From G963676795 sp963677215 (GTDB taxonomy: Bacteria > Desulfobacterota > Desulfuromonadia > Desulfuromonadales > Geopsychrobacteraceae): DNA of 64,000 nt. The stretch's first letter is position 1, and each line of letters opens with the position of its first letter. The translations under genes and the position numbers were made by a program. The notes under the pieces were generated by a model. It did no database searches and was not told the DNA's origin. It saw only the letters and a program-made list of their open reading frames with translations. Below are positions 8,782-18,129 of this stretch, piece after piece. The stretch lies in the NCBI GenBank assembly GCA_963677215.1, contig OY781919.1, positions 3,224,001-3,288,000 of the forward strand, in the 5' to 3' direction.

Positions 8782-8866
8782 TTAAAGCTCCTGATCAGTT
8801 TGTTATCTAATTTCTTCAGTTTAGCACCCTTTGAATAAATGAGCATATATTTTGTAAGGATCATAT

Positions 8867-8894
8867 TAGAAAACCGACCGCGGTCGGTTTTCTA
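8867..8894. promoter_or_regulatory. 28-bp perfect palindrome, likely TetR operator
   Basis: A perfect inverted repeat with half-site TAGAAAACCGACCG and no spacer. The core ACCGACCG/CGGTCGGT resembles operators of TetR-family repressors. It lies 117 bases before the tetR start and 86 bases before the divergent PilZ gene. Autoregulation of the efflux operon is inferred. Confidence 0.8.
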
Positions 8895-9010
8895 TTGAAA
8901 GCCATTGAATTGTCTTTTAAACTCGAATTGGTTCGACTTTTAATTTATTACAAATAGACTGACTGTAATGCAGGTTTGTGCTTAACCGGCAGCGGTCGAT
9001 GAGAGTAACG

Positions 9011-9610
9011 ATGGCAGGAATCAGAGAAGCTAAAAAGCAGGAGACACGCGAGGCCATTTCAGCAGCAGCAATGAAACTGTTCTCGGAAAAGGGCTATGAG
9101 CAGACCAGTATGGAAGATATTGCTCGCGAAGCTGAGGTCGGGAAGGCGACGATCTACGGTTACTTCAAGAATAAACAGGAAATTTTTATTGCCTTCTGTG
9201 ATGAAGAGCTGGACAGATCGCTGGAAAAACTGCAGCTCGACAAAATGGATAACAAGCCAATTATCGAGATACTGGTCGGTTATTTTGCTTTGGATTTTCT
9301 GTTTTTTGAGAATAATCGAGAATTTGCCAGCTACTTTCTGCGGGAAATGGCATTCCCGCATGAGATGAATGAGACGACCCGCGAACATGATCAGCGTTAT
9401 CTCGAAATACTCGATTCTATCATCCGCCACGCTCAGGACACTGGTGAGATAGATCCTCAGCTCGATGTCTTTATGACATCAATCCATTTCTTTTCTCTTT
9501 ATCTCGGGGTTCTGGTTGGCTGGTTCCGCGGCTTTGTCAACAGCCCTGAAGAATTTGAACAAAAGCTTACGGCTTTGTTCCTGCAGGCACTGGATGGAGT
9601 GCGACCATGA
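9011..9610 (+). CDS. TetR/AcrR-family transcriptional regulator
   Basis: Repressor-type regulator of 199 aa. The N-terminal HTH is typical of the family: AAMKLFSEKGYEQTSMEDIAREAEVGKATIYGYFKNKQE, split here as AAMKLFSEKGYEQTSMEDIA and REAEVGKATIYGYFKNKQE. The C-terminal part is a helical ligand-binding and dimer domain without recognisable specificity. The ATG at 9011 gives the usual short lead; in-frame GTG 8978 and ATG 8999 are alternatives. Its stop overlaps the start of the TolC-like gene (ATGA), so it is the first gene of a four-gene efflux operon. It most likely binds the palindrome at 8867-8894. Confidence 0.92.
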   Translation: MAGIREAKKQETREAISAAAMKLFSEKGYEQTSMEDIAREAEVGKATIYGYFKNKQEIFIAFCDEELDRSLEKLQLDKMDNKPIIEILVGYFALDFLFFENNREFASYFLREMAFPHEMNETTREHDQRYLEILDSIIRHAQDTGEIDPQLDVFMTSIHFFSLYLGVLVGWFRGFVNSPEEFEQKLTALFLQALDGVRP

Positions 9611-11154
9611 AGTTAGTGTTTTTACTCAATCTCTGTTGTTTTAGCGTTTTTCTAGGTAGTGTGACACCGGCTGTCTCGGCAGAACTTGGAATGAACGACC
9701 TGATCATGCTTGGTCTGAAAAACAACCTCGGCCTGCAGATCGAAAAATTGCAGCGTCAACAGACTGAAGCCAGAATTCTGGGCGAAGAAGCGGCCTTTGA
9801 TATGCATCTGTTCGGCAGCCTTGATGTTGATCAGTCATCGACTCCGTACGAAGGGAGCTCTGGATTCAGTGGCGAATACGAGAGCGAGACGCTCCAATTT
9901 CAGGCAGGTGTCAACAAGCGTTTTTCCAGCGGCCTGGTTGCTACGACCTCACTGATCAGTCTAAAGACCGACGATGACGATCTGAGCAACGATCTGAATC
10001 CTCGCTATCAGACGTTTCTCCAGTTGGAATTGACTCAGCCGTTACTCAAAGGGTTCGGTCGATCGGTCAATCAAACCGGTTTGGTTCTGGCAATACGTCA
10101 GACTGATCAGACGACCTTGTCTTATCTGCTGCAGGCTCAGACCCTGATGCTGCAGCTGGAAACGTTGGTGCTGCAGCTTCACGCAGATTACCGGATCAGT
10201 GAACTTCAGGAGTTGTCATTGCAACTGGCCGATGATCTTCATACGGCAAACAATAAGAGATATTCTGCCGGTCTTGCACCGATAACCGAAGTCCAGGAGG
10301 CAGAAACGGCACAGGCTGATCGCAGGCTGCAACTGTCTTTGGCGCTACAGCAGCAGGAACTTGTCCGCCAGTCGCTCAATCGCCTGCTTGGTTCAGCCCT
10401 GCCTGAAGCCTTCACCCCCCTGGGCCTGCAGTTGCCTCGCCTTGAAAGGCCGTTCGATAATGAAGTTGTCTCTGATGCTGAGCTCGATGCTGCAGTCGCT
10501 AAACGGCTTGATGCACGGATGATGAACATCGGTCTTGAAATGACCCGGGTGCAGAAAAGTCTCTACGTCAATCAGTTGCGGCCGCAGCTGGATCTCAGCC
10601 TGAGAGCTGGCCTTAATGGTCTGTCCGGCAGTGATCGCGGTATCGTTTCAGGTTCGGACTATTCCGGTGACTGGTCCGATTCTTTTTCAAGCATGTCATC
10701 AGCTGACGGTGTTCAATGGGGTGCCGGGCTGACATTTTCACTTCCGTTGGGGAACAGGGCGGCAAAAGCCAGATTGCTGCAAGCGGACCTGGATGAGCGT
10801 ATGCAACGCACCCAGGTTGCGGATGTCCGCCTTCAGATTGAAGATGAATTGCGTCAGCAGCAGATCAACCTGATCCGCTCCTTTGAACAGCTGGAGTTGG
10901 CCAGGGATTTTGAAGCTATTGCTGAAAAATCACTACATCAGGAAGAGCGCAAACTTGAAGAGGGGTTGTCCGATACCTTCCGCATGATTTCGTTTCAGAA
11001 CAAGATGATCAGTGCCAAGGTCAACAGAATCAATGCTGCAACTCAGTATCGAATCGCAATCGCACGCATGGCATTTTTGCGCGGAGAGTTTTTTGATCGG
11101 CACGGCATCCTTCTCACATCAAACAATCAGGAGCTTGAAATTGAAGAATTATAG
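9607..11154 (+). CDS. TolC-family outer-membrane efflux protein
   Basis: Outer-membrane channel component of a tripartite efflux pump, 515 aa. An N-terminal signal peptide ends near PAVSA|ELG (about residue 25). The remainder has two long coiled-coil repeats (for example LQIEKLQRQQTEARILGEEA and a second near AKARLLQADLDERMQRTQ) separated by beta-strand segments, as in TolC/OprM proteins. Translationally coupled to tetR by ATGA overlap and overlapping the adaptor gene by 14 bases, so the channel belongs to this pump. The substrate is unknown. Confidence 0.9.
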   Translation: MKLVFLLNLCCFSVFLGSVTPAVSAELGMNDLIMLGLKNNLGLQIEKLQRQQTEARILGEEAAFDMHLFGSLDVDQSSTPYEGSSGFSGEYESETLQFQAGVNKRFSSGLVATTSLISLKTDDDDLSNDLNPRYQTFLQLELTQPLLKGFGRSVNQTGLVLAIRQTDQTTLSYLLQAQTLMLQLETLVLQLHADYRISELQELSLQLADDLHTANNKRYSAGLAPITEVQEAETAQADRRLQLSLALQQQELVRQSLNRLLGSALPEAFTPLGLQLPRLERPFDNEVVSDAELDAAVAKRLDARMMNIGLEMTRVQKSLYVNQLRPQLDLSLRAGLNGLSGSDRGIVSGSDYSGDWSDSFSSMSSADGVQWGAGLTFSLPLGNRAAKARLLQADLDERMQRTQVADVRLQIEDELRQQQINLIRSFEQLELARDFEAIAEKSLHQEERKLEEGLSDTFRMISFQNKMISAKVNRINAATQYRIAIARMAFLRGEFFDRHGILLTSNNQELEIEEL

Positions 11155-12193
11155 ATTCCTTGTCACAGCCGTGGTTGTGCTGACAGCCTGTCTGATCCTC
11201 AGCGCCTGTAAAAAAGAGCAGGTCGCAGCTCCCGCTGCAGCTCCTGAAAAAATCATCAGGGTCGCGATCGAACAGTTGACTCCCCAGTCGCTGACAGAAA
11301 CCTTCACCCTGCCGGCACAACTCGATGCCTGGGAAGACCTGACTCTCGCAGCCGAATATCCCGGCCTGATCAAGAGCATTCCTGTGGAAGAGGGGGACAG
11401 GGTCACGGCCGGAACGCGGCTTTTGAATATCGACTCTGCAACCCTGAAAAGCAACCTGGCCCGTGAAGAAGAGAATGTCAGCGTACTCAGTAACAAGCTT
11501 GAGCGCTACAGGCAGCTTGAGAGTGAGGGTCTGGTCAGCCGTCAGGACGTGGATGACCTCAATAACGGACTGGTCAGCGCGCAATCTGCGCTTAAAGCGA
11601 TGCGTCTGCAGATCAACAAGACCATGCCGAACGCGCCGATTTCTGGCATCGTCGATCGCATCTACGTTGATCGCGGAGAGTACGTCGATCCCGGCAAACC
11701 GCTGATCAGGCTGTTGCAGGTCGACAGGCTCAAAGCGATTGCCGATGTGCCGGAAAAGGATGTGCACCATCTTGAACCGGGGGAAACAACGGAAATCGTT
11801 CCATCCAACTTCGATTCGCAAAGCGAGTCATTCAGCGCGACAATCGACTACATCGCCTATGCCGCAGATGAGGCGAGCCGGACCTACCGGACCAAGATGA
11901 CGGTCGACAATGATGCCGGTCTTCTGCGTCCCGGGATGATTGTCCGGGCGCGTTTTGTTCGACAACAGCTGGAAAATGTCATGACTGTGCCTCTCTATGC
12001 GGTGCTTGATCGCGAAGGGGAAAAAATCGTCTTCATTGCTGATGGAAATATCGCCAGAATGGTCAGGGTGAAAACCGGCGTGACCAGTGGTGAGCGTATC
12101 CTGATCGAGGCCGGTCTCGAGTTCGGGCAGCAGTTGATCGTCAAAGGGCAGCAGTTGCTGGTCGACGGCAGCCGGATTGAAGCGGGAGATTAA
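11141..12193 (+). CDS. RND efflux periplasmic adaptor (HlyD/AcrA family lipoprotein)
   Basis: Membrane fusion protein of 350 aa linking the RND pump to the TolC-like channel. The start is assigned to TTG 11141: it follows CAGGAG by seven bases and yields a lipoprotein signal peptide with lipobox LSAC (MKNYRFLV... LILSACKKEQ). No ATG lies close by and the upstream frame is the shadow of the tolC 3' end. Body: barrel-sandwich halves (GLIKSIPVEEGDRV and APISGIVDRIYVDRGEYV), an intervening alpha-hairpin of modest length, then beta-barrel and membrane-proximal domains. The gene overlaps tolC and ends four bases before the pump gene. Confidence 0.9.
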   Translation: MKNYRFLVTAVVVLTACLILSACKKEQVAAPAAAPEKIIRVAIEQLTPQSLTETFTLPAQLDAWEDLTLAAEYPGLIKSIPVEEGDRVTAGTRLLNIDSATLKSNLAREEENVSVLSNKLERYRQLESEGLVSRQDVDDLNNGLVSAQSALKAMRLQINKTMPNAPISGIVDRIYVDRGEYVDPGKPLIRLLQVDRLKAIADVPEKDVHHLEPGETTEIVPSNFDSQSESFSATIDYIAYAADEASRTYRTKMTVDNDAGLLRPGMIVRARFVRQQLENVMTVPLYAVLDREGEKIVFIADGNIARMVRVKTGVTSGERILIEAGLEFGQQLIVKGQQLLVDGSRIEAGD

Positions 12194-12196
12194 ACC

Positions 12197-15100
12197 ATGC
12201 TGATATCGAACGCTTCAATAGATCGGCGCAGCACCGTCTTCGCCCTGATGCTGATCATACTGATCACCGGGATTTTCAGCTATATGGTGCTGCCGCGCGA
12301 ATCGACGCCGGATATTACCATTCCCTACGTGCTGGTTGTCACCCCCTATGAAGGGGTCTCTTCCTCCGATATCGAGAGCCTGATCACCCGTCCGATCGAG
12401 CGCAAGCTCAAAGGGCTCAAGGATGTTGAGGAGATCCGTTCGGTCAGCTCCGAAGGGGCATCGATGATCACCATCGAATTTACCCCGGATGTCGTCATCG
12501 ATGACGCGATCCAGAAGGTGCGCGACAAGGTCGATCAGGCCAAGGGCGATCTGCCAACCGATCTGGAGAGTGATCCGTCGATCATGGAGATCAACCTGTC
12601 CGAATTTCCGATCCTCATGGTTGCCGTTTCCGGTGACCGCGACGAGACGATCCTCAAGGCTGTGGCTGAAGAGTTGCAGGATCATATCGAGGAACTCCCA
12701 GGGGTGCTTGATGTCGTGCTGAGCGGCGGGCGAGAGCGCCAGATCCGCATCGAATTCGATCCTGAGCGTCTTTATGCCTATCAGATCTCATTGCCGGAAG
12801 TCATAACCGCCATCCGCAGTGAAAATGTCAATATTCCTGGCGGCAGTATCGATATAGGCCAAGGGAAGTACCTGCTGCGGGTGCCGGGGGAGTTCGATGA
12901 TCCGCATATCATCGACAATCTGGTGCTGACCCGGCGCAACGGCAAGATCATCTATTTCAAGGATGTCGCTCAGGTCTACGACACCTTCGAAGACCGGACC
13001 AGTCTGGCCCGGATCAACGCCAAGCGCAGTGTCTCGCTGGCGATCAAAAAGCGTACAGGTGCCAACATTATCGAGGTTGCCGATCAGGTCTTTGCCATAC
13101 TGGCGCAGGCCGAACAGCTTGTTCCTGAAGGTATCGAGCTGTCCGTCACCCTGAATCAGTCCAAGGACATCCGGCGTATGGTCTCCGAGCTGGAGAATAA
13201 CATCATCACCGGCCTGATCCTGGTTGTACTGGTGCTGTTCATGTTTCTGGGTCTGCGCAATTCATTCTTCGTTGCCCTGGCCATTCCGTTTTCGATGCTG
13301 ATTTCTTTTGCGGTGCTGAATCTGCTCGGGATCACCCTGAACATGGTTGTTCTGTTCAGTCTGATCCTGGCACTCGGCATGCTGGTCGACAATGCGATCG
13401 TCATCGTCGAGAATATCTATCGGCATATACAGGAAGGGCATGGGGGGACCGAAGCGGCAAAAATCGCGGCAGCGGAAGTCGGCTGGCCGGTCATCAGTTC
13501 GACGCTGACCACCCTGTGTGCCTTCTTACCGATGATGTTCTGGCCGGGGATCATGGGCGAGTTCATGAAATACCTGCCCCTGACTCTGATCATAACCCTG
13601 TCCGCGTCTTTGTTCGTCGCTCTGGTCATCAACCCGACCGTTTGCGGTCATCTGATGCATCCGGGGAAAAAGCAGTCCAAGACTGACAAATCTAATGCAT
13701 ATGTCATTGATGTCTATCAGATGGTTCTTGAGTTTGCACTCGCTCATCGTCTGCTGATTGTTGTTTTGTCAGTGGTTCTGCTGATCGGTATCGGAGCCCT
13801 GTACGGGGTTATGGGGCATGGCGTCGAGCTGTTTCCGGATACCGAACCGAACCGGGCCTATGTTGAAATCAAGGCGCCTGAAGGAACGAATCTTGAAGCC
13901 AGCGACCAGATCGCCCGGATTGTCGAGGGCTTCACCCTGCCGGAGAAGGATATCCGTTTCAACATTGCGGAGGTCGGTACCACGGCCAGTGATCAGGGTG
14001 GTGGTGACAGTGTACAGTCCAATCTGAGCCGGATCACCTTCGATTTCGCTGACCGTCAGGATCGTCATGAGGATTCACGCAACGTGCTGGCCCGTATCCG
14101 CAAGGCCGTCAGTGTTCTTCCTGGAGCTGAATTCAAGGTCGAAAAACAGGAAGAGGGGCCACCGACCGGTCCTCCGGTCAGTGTTGAAATCAGCGGAGAT
14201 GACATCGAGGTTCTCGACCTGCTGGTCTTTCAGGCCAAGGAGAAGATCAAAAATATTGAGGGGCTTGTCGATCTCAAGGACGATCTATCGAAGGCCAAGC
14301 CTGAAATCAAGGTGATCGTCGACCGAGAAAAAGCCAATCTGCTCGGCTTGTCGACGGCGCAGATCGCAGAGATGGTCAAAGCGGCGATCGGTGGAACCAA
14401 GCTGGGGGTCTATCGTGAAGGGGAAGATGAATACGACATTATCGCCCGCCTGCCGGAAGAACGCCGCAGGTCGGTCAACGATATCAGAAATCTACTCATT
14501 CCTGCTGCCTCCGGTCCTCCCATCCCTCTTTCGACGGTTGCTGATATCCGCATCGGAACGGGCTTTGGTTCGATACGTCACATCGATCAGAAGCGGGTTG
14601 TGACCGTCTCTGCTGATACCTTCGGCCGTAACAGCAATGAAGTCCTCAAAGACGTTCAGAAGGAATTGGCCGGTATTGATCTTCCTGCCGGCTATCAGAT
14701 CCGCTATTCCGGTGAGCAGGAAGAGCAGCAGAAGGCAGCCGCATTTCTGAGCAAGGCTTTTGTCGGAGCTATCCTGCTGATCATGCTGGTGCTGATCACT
14801 CAGTTCAACTCGGTGCTGCAGACGCTGATTGTCATGACCTCGGTCATTCTGTCCCTGACCGGTGTTTTTCTTGGTCTGATGATTACCGCGACGCCGTTCG
14901 GCATTATCATGACGGGGATTGGCGTGATTTCCCTGGCCGGGGTTGTTGTTAACAATGCCATTGTTCTGATCGATTACATCAATCAACTGATCCGCGAGGG
15001 GATGGAGACCCGGGAAGCGCTGATCCGGGCCGGAACCGTCCGTTTCAGGCCTGTACTGCTGACTGCAGTGACGACCATTCTCGGTCTGTTGCCGATGGCA

Positions 15101-15298
15101 GTTGGTGTCAGTGTCGATTTCAAGCACCTGGCCCTTGAGGTGGGAGGTGAATCGGCGGACTGGTGGGGACCGATGGCTGTAGCTGTCATTTACGGGCTCG
15201 CATTTGCGACGATTCTGACCCTGGTTGTCGTGCCGGTTCTGTACTCTCTGGCTGATTCTGCAAGGAGCCGTTTCTGGACGAGAAACCGAGTGAAATGA
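12197..15298 (+). CDS. RND-family efflux transporter (HAE1/AcrB-type)
   Basis: Inner-membrane proton-driven pump of 1033 aa, full length for the family. A first transmembrane segment (about residues 12-30) is followed by a large periplasmic porter domain with the conserved LPRESTPDI start; a central membrane bundle (about 330-500) contains the relay aspartate in LGMLVDNAIVIVENI, and the second half repeats the plan (GVISLAGVVVNNAIVLIDYI near 920). The second half carries NN rather than a second Asp, as usual. Last gene of tetR-tolC-MFP-RND. The substrate cannot be read from sequence. A 29-codon frame overlaps the stop (15295) but has no other support. Confidence 0.95.
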   Translation: MLISNASIDRRSTVFALMLIILITGIFSYMVLPRESTPDITIPYVLVVTPYEGVSSSDIESLITRPIERKLKGLKDVEEIRSVSSEGASMITIEFTPDVVIDDAIQKVRDKVDQAKGDLPTDLESDPSIMEINLSEFPILMVAVSGDRDETILKAVAEELQDHIEELPGVLDVVLSGGRERQIRIEFDPERLYAYQISLPEVITAIRSENVNIPGGSIDIGQGKYLLRVPGEFDDPHIIDNLVLTRRNGKIIYFKDVAQVYDTFEDRTSLARINAKRSVSLAIKKRTGANIIEVADQVFAILAQAEQLVPEGIELSVTLNQSKDIRRMVSELENNIITGLILVVLVLFMFLGLRNSFFVALAIPFSMLISFAVLNLLGITLNMVVLFSLILALGMLVDNAIVIVENIYRHIQEGHGGTEAAKIAAAEVGWPVISSTLTTLCAFLPMMFWPGIMGEFMKYLPLTLIITLSASLFVALVINPTVCGHLMHPGKKQSKTDKSNAYVIDVYQMVLEFALAHRLLIVVLSVVLLIGIGALYGVMGHGVELFPDTEPNRAYVEIKAPEGTNLEASDQIARIVEGFTLPEKDIRFNIAEVGTTASDQGGGDSVQSNLSRITFDFADRQDRHEDSRNVLARIRKAVSVLPGAEFKVEKQEEGPPTGPPVSVEISGDDIEVLDLLVFQAKEKIKNIEGLVDLKDDLSKAKPEIKVIVDREKANLLGLSTAQIAEMVKAAIGGTKLGVYREGEDEYDIIARLPEERRRSVNDIRNLLIPAASGPPIPLSTVADIRIGTGFGSIRHIDQKRVVTVSADTFGRNSNEVLKDVQKELAGIDLPAGYQIRYSGEQEEQQKAAAFLSKAFVGAILLIMLVLITQFNSVLQTLIVMTSVILSLTGVFLGLMITATPFGIIMTGIGVISLAGVVVNNAIVLIDYINQLIREGMETREALIRAGTVRFRPVLLTAVTTILGLLPMAVGVSVDFKHLALEVGGESADWWGPMAVAVIYGLAFATILTLVVVPVLYSLADSARSRFWTRNRVK

Positions 15299-15494
15299 CG
15301 ATTATTGCAGAAGGTGCTGCCAGGGGTGAAAAAGATCAGGTTTTTGCGGGGTTTGAGTTTGACAAGGACTGTAGCTTGAGGTAGAAGATTGCTCTGATAT
15401 CCCTTTGATTAAAGGCGTTGCATGCCAGACGGTATGCACTGGATAAATTCACGCTTTTGATCCAATTATTTTCTATATAGGAAAGGTCACAGAT

Positions 15495-16685
15495 ATGTTT
15501 GAGAAGGTTCAAATTGCTCCTCCTGATCCGATTCTTGGTCTTGGTGAATTGTTCAAGGCCGACACCAATCCGGATAAGATCAATCTTTCCGTTGGCGTTT
15601 ATCAGGATGACAATGGCGTAACTCCGGTTATGGACTGCGTCAAGGAAGCTGAAAAACGCATTCTTGCCAGCGAAACCTCCAAAGGCTACCTGCCGATGAC
15701 CGGTGATGCCGTTTACTGTGCAATGACTCAGGACCTGCTCTTTGGTGACGGCCATGAGGTTGTTGCCGGCAAGCGTGCAGCAACTGCCCAATGTCCTGGC
15801 GGTACCGGCGCGCTGCGTGTTGTCGGTGATTATCTGGCCGTCATTCATCCGGGCGCCAAAGTCTGGGTCAGCAATCCGACCTGGGCCAACCATAACACCA
15901 TTTTTGCCGCAGCCGGCGTCAAGGTTGATTCCTATACCTATCGTGACGCTGTAACCAACGGCCTGGACTTTGAAGGGCTGAAGGCCTCCATCAAGCAGAT
16001 TCCTGCCGGTGACGTCATCCTTCTGCACGGTTGCTGCCACAATCCGACCGGTATCGATCCGACCCCTGAACAGTGGGCTGAGATCGGTGACCTGCTCGCT
16101 GCCGGTGGCATCATTCCTATCATTGACTTCGCTTACCACGGTCTGGCTGATGGTATCGAAGAGGATCGTCAGGGCCTGCTTGAACTGGCCAAGAAGGTTC
16201 GCGAGATGTTCATCTGCTCGAGCTATTCGAAAAACTTCGGCCTTTACCGCGAGCGGGTCGGTGCTCTGACCGTTGTTGCCGATACCGCTGAACAGGCTTC
16301 GACCGTCATGAGCCAGGTCAAGCTGCGGATTCGTTACCTGTATTCCAACCCGCCATCGCACGGTGCCCAGATCGTTGCCACGATTCTCAGCGACAAAGAG
16401 CTCAAGGCCCAGTGGATCGGTGAGGTTGCTGCAATTCGCAACCGCATCAACCAGATGCGTCATGCGTTTGTGCAGAAGCTTAAAGATATGGGCGTTGATC
16501 AGGACTTCTCTTCGATCATCACCCAGCGTGGTATGTTCAGCTTCTCCGGCCTCAACAAGGAGCAGGTTGAGAGCCTCAAGAATGAATTTTCGATTTATAT
16601 CGTCGGTTCCGGTCGTATCAATGTCGCCGGCATCACCTCCGGCAATATCGACAGACTTTGTCAATCGATCAAGGCTGTTCTGTAA
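15495..16685 (+). CDS. Aspartate/aromatic aminotransferase (class I, PLP)
   Basis: Pyridoxal-phosphate aminotransferase of 396 aa in the AspC/TyrB subgroup, interconverting aspartate or aromatic amino acids with their 2-oxo acids. Features: N-terminal IAPPDPILGLGELFKADTNP, the substrate region CPGGTGALRVVGDYL, NPTWANH, the PLP-stacking CHNPTGIDPTPEQW, the cofactor Asp-Tyr in IIDFAYHGL, the Schiff-base lysine in CSSYSKNFGLYRERVG (about residue 245) and SNPPSHGAQIV. Monocistronic with its own terminator; starts at ATG 15495 after AAAGGTCACAGAT. AspC versus TyrB preference is not resolvable here. Confidence 0.93.
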   Translation: MFEKVQIAPPDPILGLGELFKADTNPDKINLSVGVYQDDNGVTPVMDCVKEAEKRILASETSKGYLPMTGDAVYCAMTQDLLFGDGHEVVAGKRAATAQCPGGTGALRVVGDYLAVIHPGAKVWVSNPTWANHNTIFAAAGVKVDSYTYRDAVTNGLDFEGLKASIKQIPAGDVILLHGCCHNPTGIDPTPEQWAEIGDLLAAGGIIPIIDFAYHGLADGIEEDRQGLLELAKKVREMFICSSYSKNFGLYRERVGALTVVADTAEQASTVMSQVKLRIRYLYSNPPSHGAQIVATILSDKELKAQWIGEVAAIRNRINQMRHAFVQKLKDMGVDQDFSSIITQRGMFSFSGLNKEQVESLKNEFSIYIVGSGRINVAGITSGNIDRLCQSIKAVL

Positions 16686-16706
16686 AATCAGAAGCGGTGT
16701 AATTCT

Positions 16707-16746
16707 CAGGAGTTTGCTGCAAGTTCGTGGCAAACTCCTGGTTTTT
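16707..16746 (+). terminator. Rho-independent terminator of the aminotransferase
   Basis: CAGGAGTTTGC (16707-16717) pairs with GCAAACTCCTG (16730-16740) and is followed by GTTTTT. Eleven perfect base pairs. Confidence 0.9.
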
Positions 16747-16841
16747 AAGCGCATTCTTGCGCCGGAAAAAATCCGTCATAAAAAAACTATATTTTTGCTT
16801 GACGGTCAGAATAATCTTTGTTAAAACCTGCGTCACTTCGT

Positions 16842-16916
16842 TGGGGCGTCGCCAAGCGGTAAGGCACCGGATTTTGATTCCGGCATTCCCAGGTTCGAAT
16901 CCTGGCGCCCCAGCCA
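16842..16916 (+). tRNA. tRNA-Gln (anticodon TTG)
   Basis: Complete cloverleaf of 75 bases including encoded CCA: acceptor TGGGGCG/CGCCCCA, anticodon stem CCGGA/TCCGG around loop TTTTGAT (anticodon TTG, reads CAA), T-arm CCAGG/CCTGG around TTCGAAT, discriminator G. Its last 21 bases plus one more are repeated 160 bases downstream. Confidence 0.95.
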
Positions 16917-17077
16917 CTTTTAATCCTGCTCTGAAATATTAGGATTCGAAGCGGAACGAACGCTGACTAAATGTCAGATTAGCGGACTGGATGTCCGCGT
17001 CAGTGAGTGTAGGGAGCCTACGCAGGAGTCAACTTGATGTTGACGACGTAGTGGGCGAATCCTGGCGCCCCAGCCAC
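16896..17077 (+). repeat. Duplicated tRNA-Gln 3' end enclosing a hairpin cluster
   Basis: The 3' end of tRNA-Gln (22 bases, 16896-16917, beginning CGAATCCTGGCGCCCCAG) recurs exactly at 17056-17077. Between the copies lie consecutive hairpins: CTGAC-TAAAT-GTCAG (16963-16977), GCGGAC-TGGAT-GTCCGC (16982-16998), GTAGG-GAG-CCTAC (17009-17021) and GTCAAC-TTGAT-GTTGAC (17028-17044). Three of them share the form AC-TnnAT-GT at the tip. This looks like the scar or body of a very small element that used the tRNA 3' end as its site. Confidence 0.75.
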
Positions 17078-17111
17078 ATAAAAATAATACTGTCCTGAGG
17101 GGCGGTAACTG

Positions 17112-17142
17112 AAAGGATGAAGTTGATACTTCATCCTTTTTT
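17112..17142 (+). terminator. Rho-independent terminator downstream of tRNA-Gln region
   Basis: AAAGGATGAAGT (17112-17123) pairs with ACTTCATCCTTT (17128-17139) around TGAT, followed by more Ts. Twelve perfect pairs; likely ends the tRNA-Gln transcript including the duplicated segment. Confidence 0.88.
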
Positions 17143-17248
17143 ATTTCTACGTCGTATTTCTGCCACCGTATTGACAGCAACAAACTTTTTCCTCATTTAT
17201 AAGCTATAGGCTGATGTCAATGGCGACACACTGTGAGGGCAAGACGTT

Positions 17249-18025
17249 ATGACAAGAATTAAATTTTTCTGCTTTGTTATCTTATCGATATTTTCTCTGT
17301 TCATCTTTGGCTGTAATAGCGGGAGAGAACTGACCGTCAAATATGACACAATAGGGTCTTTGACCGTTCAGTCTCTGGTTTATTGCAAGGATGCCCCGGT
17401 CGGAAGAGTCGAGCGGATCGCTACGGATGATCAGGGTGAATTTGGAGTACTGATTCATCTTGATACCAACTTTCAGACCTGTGCGACAAATCGCACTCAC
17501 TTCTATCTGGCCACTGATCCGCATGATCATGAACGGGCGGCAATTATTTTAAAGCAGGATGAAAATCCAGGAGTTATGCTGAAGGACGGCGCGATCGTCA
17601 GAGGTGAACATCGTGGTCTGCTCGATCAACTGGTCTCCGATATCCACTATTATCAGAATCAGGTGACGGAAAAAATCAGCCGTTCTCTGGAAAATATTCA
17701 GCAATCTCTGACCAACAGCAGTGAATCGTTCAAGGCAGAATTGAAGGATTCGCTCGAAGACCTCACCGCAGGAATTTCAAGGCTTGAAAGCTCGGCTGAT
17801 GAAGTGCTGACGCATGAGGAGGTTGAGAATCTGAAAAAGATCATCGATGATTTTTATGCTGAATACAAGTCAGCTGAAGATACTGTAAAAGACAAAATCA
17901 GGGACGATTTCATCCCCGAACTACGCTTGCGGCTGGAGTATCTTGAACAGCGACTGAAAAAGCTCGGCCAGGGGCAGGAATCGGAAGAGATTGAGCGCAG
18001 AATTGATGATCTCGTTGAAGTTTAG
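17249..18025 (+). CDS. MCE/MlaD-domain lipoprotein with coiled coil
   Basis: Protein of 258 aa with a lipoprotein signal peptide (hydrophobic stretch 5-20, lipobox IFGC, Cys at residue 22). Residues 28-110 resemble an MCE domain (LTVKYDTIGSLTVQSLVYCK ... VGRVERI), which in MlaD and Pqi/Yeb proteins forms rings that pass lipids between membranes. From about residue 130 the chain is helical and coiled-coil-rich up to the C-terminus (for example LESSADEVLTHEEVENLKKI). No Mla permease or ATPase is adjacent, so it is an orphan. Followed at 104 bases by a small membrane peptide gene. Domain assignment moderate, lipid role inferred. Confidence 0.72.
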   Translation: MTRIKFFCFVILSIFSLFIFGCNSGRELTVKYDTIGSLTVQSLVYCKDAPVGRVERIATDDQGEFGVLIHLDTNFQTCATNRTHFYLATDPHDHERAAIILKQDENPGVMLKDGAIVRGEHRGLLDQLVSDIHYYQNQVTEKISRSLENIQQSLTNSSESFKAELKDSLEDLTAGISRLESSADEVLTHEEVENLKKIIDDFYAEYKSAEDTVKDKIRDDFIPELRLRLEYLEQRLKKLGQGQESEEIERRIDDLVEV

Positions 18026-18129
18026 CCTGTCCCGATGAAGCATTTTGCTCTATGGTTGATAGTTACTGAAACTGGTTCTTAAGGCACTGTTAAAACGGAT
18101 GGAACTTAACACTACAGATAGGATTTTCG

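Noticed and set aside
15295..15387. 29-codon frame overlapping the RND stop
   Set aside because: Only the ATGA overlap supports it; no ribosome binding site of its own and no domain or membrane segment.
15336..16754. 472-codon minus-strand frame opposite the aminotransferase
   Set aside because: Shadow frame; the plus-strand gene carries all PLP enzyme motifs and a ribosome binding site.
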